Origin: Lysobacter auxotrophicus
Lineage (GTDB): Bacteria; Pseudomonadota; Gammaproteobacteria; Xanthomonadales; Xanthomonadaceae
NCBI RefSeq assembly: GCF_027924565.1
Contig: NZ_AP027041.1
Span: forward strand, 3,162,001-3,226,000
DNA: 64,000 bases
Direction of reading: 5' to 3'
A program made the translations under genes and the position numbers. Shown here one piece after another: positions 8,484 to 16,960 of this stretch. Position 1 is the first letter of the stretch. Every line of letters begins with the position of its first letter. Under the pieces are notes generated by a model that was given only the letters and a program-made list of their open reading frames with translations, was not told where the DNA came from and made no database searches.

Positions 8484-9293
8484 TTACTGCATGTGCCAGC
8501 CGTGGCTGACCACGAAGCTCTGGCCCGTGAAGGCCGCAGTCGGGAACTCGGCGAGGAAGCGCACCGTGCGCGCCACGTCCTCGACCGTGGTGAAGATGCC
8601 GTCGACCGTGTTGCCGAGCATCACGCGGCTGACGACTTCCTCCTCGCTGATGCCCAGTTCCTTCGCCTGCTCCGGGATCTGCTTGTCCACCAGCGGCGTG
8701 CGCACGAAGCCGGGGCACACGACGTGGCTGCGCACGCCATGTTTGGCGCCTTCCTTGGCCAGCGTGCGCGACAGGCCGAGCAGGCCGTGCTTGGCGGTCA
8801 CGTAGGCCGATTTCAGCGGCGAGGCCAGGTGCGAGTGCACCGAGCCCATGTAGATGACGGTGCCGCCACGCGGCGTGCCGTCGGCTTTGGTGGCGTACAT
8901 GTGCGGCAGCACGGCCCGGGTGGTGAGGAACGCGCCGTCGAGGTGGATCGCCAGCATCTTCTTCCAGTCGGCGTAGGCGAACTGGTCGATCGGGTTGACG
9001 ATCTGGATGCCCGCGTTCGACACGAGGATGTCCACGCCGCCGAAGGCTTCATTCGCTTTGGCGACACCCGCGTGGACGGCGGCTTCGTCGGTGACGTCCA
9101 TCGCGATACCCAGCGCCTTGCCGCCCTGCCCTTCGATCTCCGAGGCGACGGCCCGGGCGCCGGCCTCGTTGAGGTCGGCAATTACCACCGCCGCGCCGGC
9201 ACGTGCCAGTTCGAAGGCGATCTCACGACCGATGCCGCTGGCGGCGCCGGTGACGAGGGCGGTCTGGCCGACGAGGGCGCGGGGCTGGGTCAT
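8484..9293 (-). CDS. 3-hydroxybutyrate dehydrogenase-type short-chain dehydrogenase
   Basis: 269 residues. The start at 9293 ([10 protein letters not shown]) is supported by AGGAG about 8 nt upstream; a longer open frame upstream lacks this. Classical SDR features: TGAASGIG dinucleotide-binding motif (about residues 13-20), NAG (SNAGIQ) and the catalytic Ser...Tyr-x3-Lys (GSVHSH...YVTAK). Length and the C-terminal pattern ([24 protein letters not shown]...) fit the D-beta-hydroxybutyrate dehydrogenase group, which interconverts acetoacetate and 3-hydroxybutyrate with NAD in the cytoplasm. No ketone-body or PHB genes lie nearby, so substrate assignment rests on family resemblance only. Confidence 0.78.
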   Translation of the reverse strand: MTQPRALVGQTALVTGAASGIGREIAFELARAGAAVVIADLNEAGARAVASEIEGQGGKALGIAMDVTDEAAVHAGVAKANEAFGGVDILVSNAGIQIVNPIDQFAYADWKKMLAIHLDGAFLTTRAVLPHMYATKADGTPRGGTVIYMGSVHSHLASPLKSAYVTAKHGLLGLSRTLAKEGAKHGVRSHVVCPGFVRTPLVDKQIPEQAKELGISEEEVVSRVMLGNTVDGIFTTVEDVARTVRFLAEFPTAAFTGQSFVVSHGWHMQ

Positions 9294-9467
9294 GCGGGGG
9301 CTCCTGTGCGTGGCGCGGTGCGCACCGATCGTGCCGACGCAGTGTGTCCATGCGACGGCAGGAGCGCCATTGTTCGATGGTACGGGATGGGGATTGCGTG
9401 ATTCTTCCGCAGCGCCGGGACGCTGCGGCTTGCCGGCGTTGGGCGGCAACCCGTTCCCTTCTCAGCG

Positions 9468-9550
9468 TTTGTAGCCGGGTAAGCGAAGCGCACCCGGGTT
9501 GGAGACGCGACCGCGCTCCCGGGTGCGCTTCGCTTACCCGGGCTACCAAA
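9468..9550. repeat. Palindromic intergenic repeat, family A, copy 1
   Basis: A long inverted repeat between the SDR and SET genes: GTAGCC-GGGTAAGCGAAGCGCACCCGGG on the left and its complement on the right, with a central loop of about 20 nt. The arms can form a hairpin of nearly 30 bp. Other members are at 16668-16819 and 41745-41823, with a degenerate half at 35606-35642. Confidence 0.85.
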
Positions 9551-9562
9551 GCCGCGCGAGGC

Positions 9563-10159
9563 TTACGCCGCCTTGCGTCCGGCCTTCTTCGCGCCGGTCT
9601 TCTTCGATCCGGCCTTCTTCGAGCCAGCGGCCTTCTTGCCAGCCGCCTTCTTCGAACCGGCGGCCTTCTTCGCCTTCGAAGCCGGCTTCTTCGGCGTCTT
9701 GGGCTGCAGCAGCGTGCCGGTGCAGTTGCGCGAACCGCAGCGGCATTCCCAGATCTTCTTCAGCTCGGCCGTGTGCTTTTCCTCGAGCGTGATGCCGTAG
9801 TTGTACGACAGCTCCTGGCCCGGCTTGATGTCGCGGATCGCCTCGATGAACACGCGGTCCTTCGTGCGGTCGTCCCCGTCGGCCTCTTCCAGCACGGCCT
9901 CGCAGTTGGGCGAGCAGCTGTGGTTGATCCAGCGCGCCACGCCGCCTTCGTAGTTCGCGTCGATGACGTATTCGTCGTTGAGCGTGAACAGGAAGGTGTG
10001 GCCCGAATCGGGATCGCCGGTCACGTCGTTGTCGACTTCCTCGTGCGTCCGGCGCCGGCCCTTGTATTCGATGATGCGTTCGCCCTTGGCGATCGGGGCG
10101 ACGGCGAAGACGCCATTGCCATGGATGGCGGAACGACGGGCGACGATCTTGCGCGGCAT
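9563..10159 (-). CDS. SET-domain protein-lysine methyltransferase with histone H1-like tail
   Basis: 198 residues from ATG 10159 (MPRKIVARRS); ATG 10189 would add ten residues. The SET core shows GNGVFAV (14-20), the NHSCSPNC signature (79-86) and the LSYNYG catalytic tyrosine region (117-122). A post-SET CxCx4C (C139, C141, C146) can form a zinc site with a core cysteine, as in eukaryotic SET enzymes. Residues 152-198 are an extremely Lys/Ala-rich repeat (AAGSKK, KKAAGKK), like histone H1 or bacterial AlgP-type tails, probably DNA-binding or self-methylated. It would transfer methyl groups from SAM to lysine; the target is unknown. The gene is divergent from the suf regulator. Confidence 0.85.
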   Translation of the reverse strand: MPRKIVARRSAIHGNGVFAVAPIAKGERIIEYKGRRRTHEEVDNDVTGDPDSGHTFLFTLNDEYVIDANYEGGVARWINHSCSPNCEAVLEEADGDDRTKDRVFIEAIRDIKPGQELSYNYGITLEEKHTAELKKIWECRCGSRNCTGTLLQPKTPKKPASKAKKAAGSKKAAGKKAAGSKKAGSKKTGAKKAGRKAA

Positions 10160-10327
10160 GCGGAGGTCCGGTTGGGTGAAAGCGGCCATTCTGTACGGAT
10201 CGGCGCGACATCGCCATCGCAGGCCCGTCACGGGACCGAAGATGCGCCCCGATGGCGGCACGATCGCGTCGCCGGCGCACTTGGCCGCTGGCGCCGCGAC
10301 CAGTCTGAATCCCCCCGACCCGGGCCC

Positions 10328-10366
10328 TTGGCCCCGGGCACTTGAAACCGTACAATTCCGGTACGG
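10328..10366 (+). promoter_or_regulatory. Promoter with overlapping dyad, suf operon
   Basis: A sigma-70-like promoter is visible: TTGGCC (10328-10333), 17-nt spacer, TACAAT (10351-10356). A perfect dyad CCGTAC-N7-GTACGG (10348-10366) overlaps the -10 box, an ideal place for a repressor. It lies 20 nt before the start of the Rrf2 regulator gene, so autoregulation is a natural inference; the site does not resemble textbook IscR boxes closely. Confidence 0.5.
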
Positions 10367-10386
10367 ATTCAACCAAGCAGTGCCCG

Positions 10387-10842
10387 ATGCTCCGCGTCAC
10401 CAAGCTCACCGATTACGCCACGGTCGTCATGACCGCCCTCGCCCACGGCGCGGATTCCGTCCTCAGCGCCTCCGAACTGGCCGAGCGCGCGGGCCTGGAA
10501 GCCACCACGGTCGCCAAGGTCCTGAAGCCGCTGGCGCAGGCCGGGCTGGTGGAAGGGTTCCGCGGCGCGAACGGCGGCTACCGCCTGGCGCGTCCCGCCG
10601 ACGAGATCGGCCTGATCGAGATCGTGGAGGCCATGGAAGGGCCGTTGGCGATGACCGAATGCAGCGGCCACACCGGTCAGTGCGATCTGGAGTCGTCCTG
10701 CACCGTCCGCGCCAACTGGCGCCGCATCAACGACGTCGTGGTGGAGGCGCTGCGCGCGGTCACCCTCGCGCAGATGCTCGTCCCGCCGCCCGACGGCGTC
10801 CCCGGAACACCCGCCAAGCGCATCGACCTGCGCCTGGCTTGA
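10387..10842 (+). CDS. Rrf2-family regulator of the SUF operon
   Basis: 151 residues. The N-terminal winged helix (MLRVTKLTDYATVVMTALA...) contains the Rrf2 pattern ASELAERAGLEATTVAKVLKPL and the wing GANGGYRLARP. Three cysteines (in MTECSGHTGQCDLESSC, about residues 98-113) are arranged like the IscR cluster ligands, so it probably senses Fe-S status with a [2Fe-2S] cluster. It is first in the suf gene block, 15 nt before sufB, matching the proteobacterial 'SUF system Fe-S cluster assembly regulator' type. It likely represses its own operon through the dyad just upstream when clusters are plentiful. Start 10387 is the one that gives the canonical N-terminus. Confidence 0.9.
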   Translation: MLRVTKLTDYATVVMTALAHGADSVLSASELAERAGLEATTVAKVLKPLAQAGLVEGFRGANGGYRLARPADEIGLIEIVEAMEGPLAMTECSGHTGQCDLESSCTVRANWRRINDVVVEALRAVTLAQMLVPPPDGVPGTPAKRIDLRLA

Positions 10843-10857
10843 ACAGTAGGCAGCCCA

Positions 10858-12321
<1,464 letters not shown>

Positions 12322-12340
12322 CGCATCTTTCGAACCACAA

Positions 12341-12360
12341 ATCACGAATCACGAATCACG
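12341..12360 (+). repeat. Tandem heptamer repeat before sufC
   Basis: Nearly three tandem copies of ATCACGA fill 12341-12360 in the 44-nt gap between sufB and sufC. A similar run of ATCACGAA-like units lies on the minus strand just before murA (50641-50670). Confidence 0.6.
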
Positions 12361-12365
12361 CCGCC

Positions 12366-13130
12366 ATGCTCAAGATCGAAAACCTCCACGTCTCCGTCGC
12401 CGGCAAGGAGATCCTCAAGGGCCTCACGCTGGAACTCACGCCCGGCCAGGTGCACGCGGTGATGGGTCCCAACGGCGCGGGCAAGTCCACGCTCGGCAAC
12501 GTGCTCGCCGGCCGCGAAGGCTACGAAGTCACTGCCGGCACCGTGACGTTCGATGGCCGCGACCTGCTGGCGCTTGAGCCGGAAGAGCGCGCCGCGACTG
12601 GCGTGTTCCTCGCGTTCCAGTACCCGGTCGAGATCCCGGGCGTGAACAACACCTATTTCCTGCGTTCGGCGCTCAATGCGCAGCGCAAGGCGCGCGGCGA
12701 GAGCGAACTGGATTCGATGCAGTTCCTCAAGCTGGTGCGCGAGAAGCTCGCCGTGCTGCACCTGAAGGACGAGCTGCTGCACCGCGGCGTCAACGAAGGC
12801 TTCTCCGGCGGCGAAAAGAAGCGCAACGAGATCTTCCAGCTCGCGCTGCTCGAGCCGAAGCTTGCGATCCTCGACGAAACCGATTCGGGCCTCGACATCG
12901 ACGCTTTGAAGGCCGTCGCCGATGGCGTGAACGCACTGCGTTCGCCGGAGCGTGCGTTCTTGGTGATCACCCACTACCAGCGCCTGCTCGACTACATCAA
13001 GCCTGACGTGGTGCACGTGCTGGCCGATGGCCGCATCGTCGAGACCGGCGGCCCCGAACTCGCGCTGGAGCTGGAACAGCACGGCTACGCGTGGGTGAAG
13101 GACCGCATCACGCCAACCGCGAGCGCCTGA
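12366..13130 (+). CDS. sufC: Fe-S cluster assembly ATPase SufC
   Basis: 254 residues. ABC ATPase with Walker A GPNGAGKST (about 33-41), signature FSGGEKKRNE and Walker B LAILDETDSGLD, the exact form typical of SufC. It powers rearrangement of the SufB-SufD heterodimer. The chosen start (MLKIENLHVSVAGKEIL) follows the tandem heptamer repeat; a longer in-frame extension overlaps sufB and is not plausible. The stop is 1 nt before sufD. Confidence 0.97.
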   Translation: MLKIENLHVSVAGKEILKGLTLELTPGQVHAVMGPNGAGKSTLGNVLAGREGYEVTAGTVTFDGRDLLALEPEERAATGVFLAFQYPVEIPGVNNTYFLRSALNAQRKARGESELDSMQFLKLVREKLAVLHLKDELLHRGVNEGFSGGEKKRNEIFQLALLEPKLAILDETDSGLDIDALKAVADGVNALRSPERAFLVITHYQRLLDYIKPDVVHVLADGRIVETGGPELALELEQHGYAWVKDRITPTASA

Positions 13131-13131
13131 C

Positions 13132-14433
13132 ATGAGCGCCCTGCTCGATTCCTTCGCCGCGGCTTTCCAGTCGCTGGACCTGCGCGATGCCGCGGGCCTG
13201 CGCGACACCCGCCGCGCCGCGCTCGACGACGCACTGCGCGACGGCGTTCCGCATGCGCGCGTGGAGGCGTGGAAGTACACGCCGCTGCGTGCGCTGGAAC
13301 GCCGTGCGTTCGCCGCGCCCTCGCAATCTCCCGCGGCGTTGGATACCGCGCTGCTCGCCGACATTCCGTCGCCGCGCATCGTGTTCGTCAACGGCCGTTT
13401 CGATGCGCAGCACAGCGATGTGTCGGGCCTGCCGTCCGGCGTGACGTTGCAGCCGCTGTCGCACCTGCTGGTCGAAGGCGAGCCGCGCGACGCCAACTTC
13501 CTCGCACGCCGCTTCGATCGCAGCGACGAGATCTTCGCGCGCATCAACGCCGCGCTCGCCGATGATGGCGTCGTGCTTCGCGCGCAAGCCGGCGTGCAGT
13601 CGTCGCAGCCCATCCACCTGGTGTTCGTCGGCGTCGCAGCCGCTGGTACCGACCAGGCCTGGCATCTGCGTCATCTCATCGAGCTTCGCGATGACGCATC
13701 GCTCGTCGTGGTCGAACACCATCTCGCAGCCGGCGCGCACAGCCATCTTGCGAACCAGCTGATGCACGTGCACCTCGGCGCGAGCGCCACGCTGCGCCAC
13801 GCGCGCGTGCAGGACGACGCGACCGACGCAACGCTGATGGCGCGTACCGAAGCGGTGCTCGCGAAGGACGCGGATTACCGTCGTATCGATCTCGAACTCG
13901 GCGGCGGCCTGTCGCGCCACGAACTCAACGCCGCGCTGCACGGAAACAACGCGCGCCTGCACGCGAACGGCGTGCTGCTCGCGTCGGGCAAGCGTCATCT
14001 GGATACGCGCCTTGGCATCGACCACGTCGGCCGCGACACCTCGTGCGAACTCACGTGGCGCGGCATGGCGGCCGGCCGTTCCAAGGCGGCGTTCCATGGC
14101 GGCATCCTGATCCGCGAAGGCGCCGATGGCACCAACGCGCAGCTGTCGAACAAGAACCTGCTGCTGAGCGAAGGCGCGGAGATCGACACGCAGCCGGTGC
14201 TCGAAATCCACGCCGACGAAGTGCAGGCCGCGCACGGCGCGACCGTGGGCCAGCTGGACCCGACCGCGCTGTTCTACCTGCGCAGCCGCGGCCTGTCGTC
14301 CGACCAGGCGCGCGCGCTGCTCACCGCGGCGTTCTGCCGCGAAACCCTGTCCGTATTCGAGCCGGGCGACGCGCTGCGCAGCGCGCTGGAAGCCCGCCTC
14401 GACGCCGCGCTGGAACGCCTCGGCGCGGCCTGA
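13132..14433 (+). CDS. sufD: Fe-S cluster assembly protein SufD
   Basis: 433 residues. It begins 1 nt after sufC. The N-terminal helical part (ALRDGVPHARVEAWKYTPLRALERR) and the beta-helix core ending in HGATVGQLDPTALFYLRSRGLS match SufD; the conserved His in ...AHGATVGQ is present. It pairs with SufB in the scaffold complex and is needed for iron entry. The core is somewhat divergent from SufB, as expected for paralogues. Confidence 0.95.
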   Translation: MSALLDSFAAAFQSLDLRDAAGLRDTRRAALDDALRDGVPHARVEAWKYTPLRALERRAFAAPSQSPAALDTALLADIPSPRIVFVNGRFDAQHSDVSGLPSGVTLQPLSHLLVEGEPRDANFLARRFDRSDEIFARINAALADDGVVLRAQAGVQSSQPIHLVFVGVAAAGTDQAWHLRHLIELRDDASLVVVEHHLAAGAHSHLANQLMHVHLGASATLRHARVQDDATDATLMARTEAVLAKDADYRRIDLELGGGLSRHELNAALHGNNARLHANGVLLASGKRHLDTRLGIDHVGRDTSCELTWRGMAAGRSKAAFHGGILIREGADGTNAQLSNKNLLLSEGAEIDTQPVLEIHADEVQAAHGATVGQLDPTALFYLRSRGLSSDQARALLTAAFCRETLSVFEPGDALRSALEARLDAALERLGAA

Positions 14434-14444
14434 TTGGAGCCACG

Positions 14445-15689
14445 ATGAACCTTCCCGCCACCGATTCGACCCACGTCATCGACTGGGCCCGCGTCCGCGC
14501 GGACTTCCCGCTGCTCACGCGCGAAGTGCACGGCAAGCCGCTGGTCTATTTCGATTCGGCCAACACCGGGCAGAAACCTGAGTCGGTGATCGACGCGGTC
14601 GACGACTTCTATCGTCGCCACAACGCCAACGTCAGCCGCGCCGTGCATGCGCTCGGCACGGAGGCGACGGAAGCCTACGAAGGCGCGCGCTCGAAGCTGG
14701 CCAAGTTCCTCAACGTGCGCGCAGACGAACTGGTGCTGTGCAGCGGCACCACGTTCGCGCTGAACCTGGTCGCGTATTCGTGGGCGCTGCCGCAGCTCAA
14801 GGCGGGCGACGCGATCGTGCTCACGCGCATGGAGCACCACGCGAACATCGTGCCGTGGCAGCTCGTCGCGCAGCGCACGGGTGCGATCATCAAGGTCGCC
14901 GAGATCGACGGGCGTGGCGAGCTCGACCTGCCGCAGCTGTACTCGCTGCTCACGCCCGAGGTGAAGCTGCTTTCGCTCACCCACGTGTCCAATGTGCTCG
15001 GCACGGTGAACCCGGTGCGCGAGATCTGCCGCGAAGCGCGCAAGCGCGGCATCGTCACGGTGGTCGACGGCTCGCAGGCCGTGCCCCATCGCGCGGTGGA
15101 CATCGCGTCGATCGGCTGCGATTTCTACGCCTTCACCGGCCACAAGATGTCCGGCCCGACCGGCACCGGCGCGCTGTGGGCGCGACGCGAACACCTCGCC
15201 GCGATGCCGCCCTTCATCGGCGGCGGCGAGATGATCAAGGAGGTGCGCTTTGAAGGCACCGTGTTCAACGACGCGCCGCACAAGTTCGAAGCGGGCACGC
15301 CGAACATCGCCGGCTTCGTCGGCCTCGGCGCGGCCGTGGATTACCTCTCCGGCCTTGGCATGCACCACATCGAAGCGCGCGAGAAGGAACTGCTGGCGCA
15401 CTTCAACGAAGCGCTATCGACCGTTGACGGGCTGCGCATCTTCGGCGATGCGCGCGAGAAGTCCGCCGTGGTCAGCTTCCTCGTCGAAGGCGCGCACGCG
15501 CACGACCTTGCGACGCTGCTGGACCTGGAAGGCGTCGCGATCCGTTCCGGACACCACTGCGCGCATCCGCTGATGCAGCATTTCGGCGTACCGGCCACCT
15601 GCCGCGCGTCGCTGGCGTTCTACAACACGCACGAGGAAATCGAGGCGTTCGTGGCCGCCCTTCAGAAGGTTCGCCGCCTGCTGGGATGA
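14445..15689 (+). CDS. sufS: Cysteine desulfurase SufS
   Basis: 414 residues, PLP-dependent fold type I. The PLP lysine is K234 in TGHKMSGPTG. The catalytic cysteine is C372 in RSGHHCAHP, the short group II loop that needs a SufE or SufU partner. It abstracts sulfur from L-cysteine and supplies the SufBCD scaffold. No sufE, sufU or sufA gene is visible in this window, so the sulfur shuttle must be encoded elsewhere. The start is 11 nt after sufD, supported by GGAG at 14436-14439. Confidence 0.97.
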   Translation: MNLPATDSTHVIDWARVRADFPLLTREVHGKPLVYFDSANTGQKPESVIDAVDDFYRRHNANVSRAVHALGTEATEAYEGARSKLAKFLNVRADELVLCSGTTFALNLVAYSWALPQLKAGDAIVLTRMEHHANIVPWQLVAQRTGAIIKVAEIDGRGELDLPQLYSLLTPEVKLLSLTHVSNVLGTVNPVREICREARKRGIVTVVDGSQAVPHRAVDIASIGCDFYAFTGHKMSGPTGTGALWARREHLAAMPPFIGGGEMIKEVRFEGTVFNDAPHKFEAGTPNIAGFVGLGAAVDYLSGLGMHHIEAREKELLAHFNEALSTVDGLRIFGDAREKSAVVSFLVEGAHAHDLATLLDLEGVAIRSGHHCAHPLMQHFGVPATCRASLAFYNTHEEIEAFVAALQKVRRLLG

Positions 15690-15769
15690 TCTCCCACGCC
15701 GCGTCGGATGACAGCGTCGCGGCGAGGCCGGAAAATGGGCCGGTCCGCCCCCACCGACCGACCGCGCCC

Positions 15770-16303
15770 ATGACCGCACAGCCCCTGCAGTTCCGCCACG
15801 CCACGCACGCCGACGTCGACGCGCTCGTCGCGCTGATCGAATCCGCCTACCGCGGCGACGTGAGCAAGCAGGGCTGGACGACGGAGGCGGACATGCTCGG
15901 CGGCCGCCGCACCGGGCCGGACGACGTGCAGGCGTGCATCGACCGCCCGCGCAGCGCGATCCTCATCGCCGAGCGCGATGACGGCGAACTGCTCGCCTGT
16001 GCGCACGTCGCCGAAGAGGATGGCGCCGGCTATTTCGGCATGTTCTCGGTCAATCCCGGCCTGCAGGGTGGCGGCATCGGCAAGCAGGTCATCGCCGAAG
16101 CCGAGCGCCTCGCGCGCGAGGAATGGTCGCTGCCGTCGATGCGCATGACGGTGATCGACATCCGCGACGAGCTGATCGCCTTCTACGAACGCCGCGGCTA
16201 TCGCCGTACCGGCATCAAGAAGCCGTTCCCGTACGGCGACGAGCGCTTCGGCCAGCCCAAGCGCGACGACCTGCGTTTCGAAGTGCTGGAGAAAACGCTG
16301 TGA
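15770..16303 (+). CDS. GNAT-family N-acetyltransferase in the suf operon
   Basis: 177 residues. Start 15770 (MTAQPLQFRHATHADVDALVALI) is preferred over ATG 15686, whose extra 28 residues look non-protein-like. The acetyl-CoA-binding motif A is NPGLQGGGIGKQV, followed by the helix EAERLAREE and the terminal FYERRGYRRTG pattern. Transfer of acetyl from acetyl-CoA to a small amine or protein N-terminus is expected; the acceptor is unknown. Its last codons overlap the start of the Rieske gene by 4 nt, so it belongs to the same transcript as the suf genes. Confidence 0.85.
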   Translation: MTAQPLQFRHATHADVDALVALIESAYRGDVSKQGWTTEADMLGGRRTGPDDVQACIDRPRSAILIAERDDGELLACAHVAEEDGAGYFGMFSVNPGLQGGGIGKQVIAEAERLAREEWSLPSMRMTVIDIRDELIAFYERRGYRRTGIKKPFPYGDERFGQPKRDDLRFEVLEKTL

Positions 16304-16629
16304 GCGGCGAGCAGTGGGTGTTCGTCTGCGCCACGTCCCAGCTGCTGCCGGGCGAGAGCACGGTGGCGTGGGACGGCGATACGGCGATCCTGGTCGTCAA
16401 CTACGACGGCGATTTCTACGCGCTGGAAGACAAGTGCTCGCATGAGGACTTCGAGTTGTCGGCCGGCAATTTCGACGGCGAGGAAGCCACTGTCGAATGC
16501 GTCCTGCATGGCGCGAAGTTCGACGTCCGCGACGGGCGCCCGCTGTGCGCGCCCGCGTATGAGCCGGTGCCGAAGTTCCCGGTGAAGGTCGACGACGTCG
16601 GCGTGTGGACGCGCGACGATCGCGGCTGA
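16300..16629 (+). CDS. Rieske-type [2Fe-2S] ferredoxin
   Basis: 109 residues from GTG 16300, overlapping the GNAT stop (GTGA), so translational coupling is likely. It is a compact Rieske domain with ligands C46-x-H48 (CSHED) and C67-x2-H70 (CVLHG), and the downstream F-D-V-R-D-G-R-P and PVPKFPV strands. Such small soluble proteins are annotated as ferredoxin subunits of non-heme iron oxygenases, yet no oxygenase is near. Position at the end of a suf operon suggests a role as client or electron donor for cluster assembly. Confidence 0.88.
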   Translation: MSGEQWVFVCATSQLLPGESTVAWDGDTAILVVNYDGDFYALEDKCSHEDFELSAGNFDGEEATVECVLHGAKFDVRDGRPLCAPAYEPVPKFPVKVDDVGVWTRDDRG

Positions 16630-16667
16630 CCTCCGCGGATTGGCCCCGCTCCCACCTTCGATCTGCT

Positions 16668-16819
16668 TGTGTAGCCCGGGTAAGCGAAGCGCACCCGGGG
16701 GCCCTCACGCTTGAACCCGGGCGTTGCCATTGGCACCCGTTCTTCCGCCACAGGCGGATGGGCCTTTGAATCTTGCGGGTGAAGCCCCCCGGGTGCGCTT
16801 CGCTTACCCGGGCTACAAA
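16668..16819. repeat. Palindromic intergenic repeat, family A, copy 2 (long interior)
   Basis: Outer arms GTAGCCCGGGTAAGCGAAGC (16671-16690) and the complementary arm ending CCCGGGCTACAAA (16807-16819) match the family found at 9468 and 41745, but about 90 nt separate them instead of about 20. This occupies most of the 331-nt gap between the Rieske gene and the receptor gene; the rest holds the Fur-box promoter. Confidence 0.8.
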
Positions 16820-16884
16820 CGCCTGATTGCTACATAAGCCAAGCGAGCCGCGGGCGCCGCTCATCCGTCCGCGTTCACTTTCCG

Positions 16885-16913
16885 TTGCAAATGAGAATCT
16901 ATCTCATTAACAT
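16885..16913 (+). promoter_or_regulatory. Fur-box promoter of the iron cluster
   Basis: A sigma-70 promoter TTGCAA (16885-16890), 17-nt spacer, TAACAT (16908-16913) encloses a perfect 19-bp palindrome AATGAGAATCTATCTCATT (16890-16908), close to the Fur consensus. Fur-Fe(II) bound here would block RNA polymerase, so the downstream genes should be induced by iron starvation. Confidence 0.8.
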
Positions 16914-16960
16914 CCGACCCCGAACCGCGGCCGTGCCGCACGCCAGTTTTCGGGAGTCCC

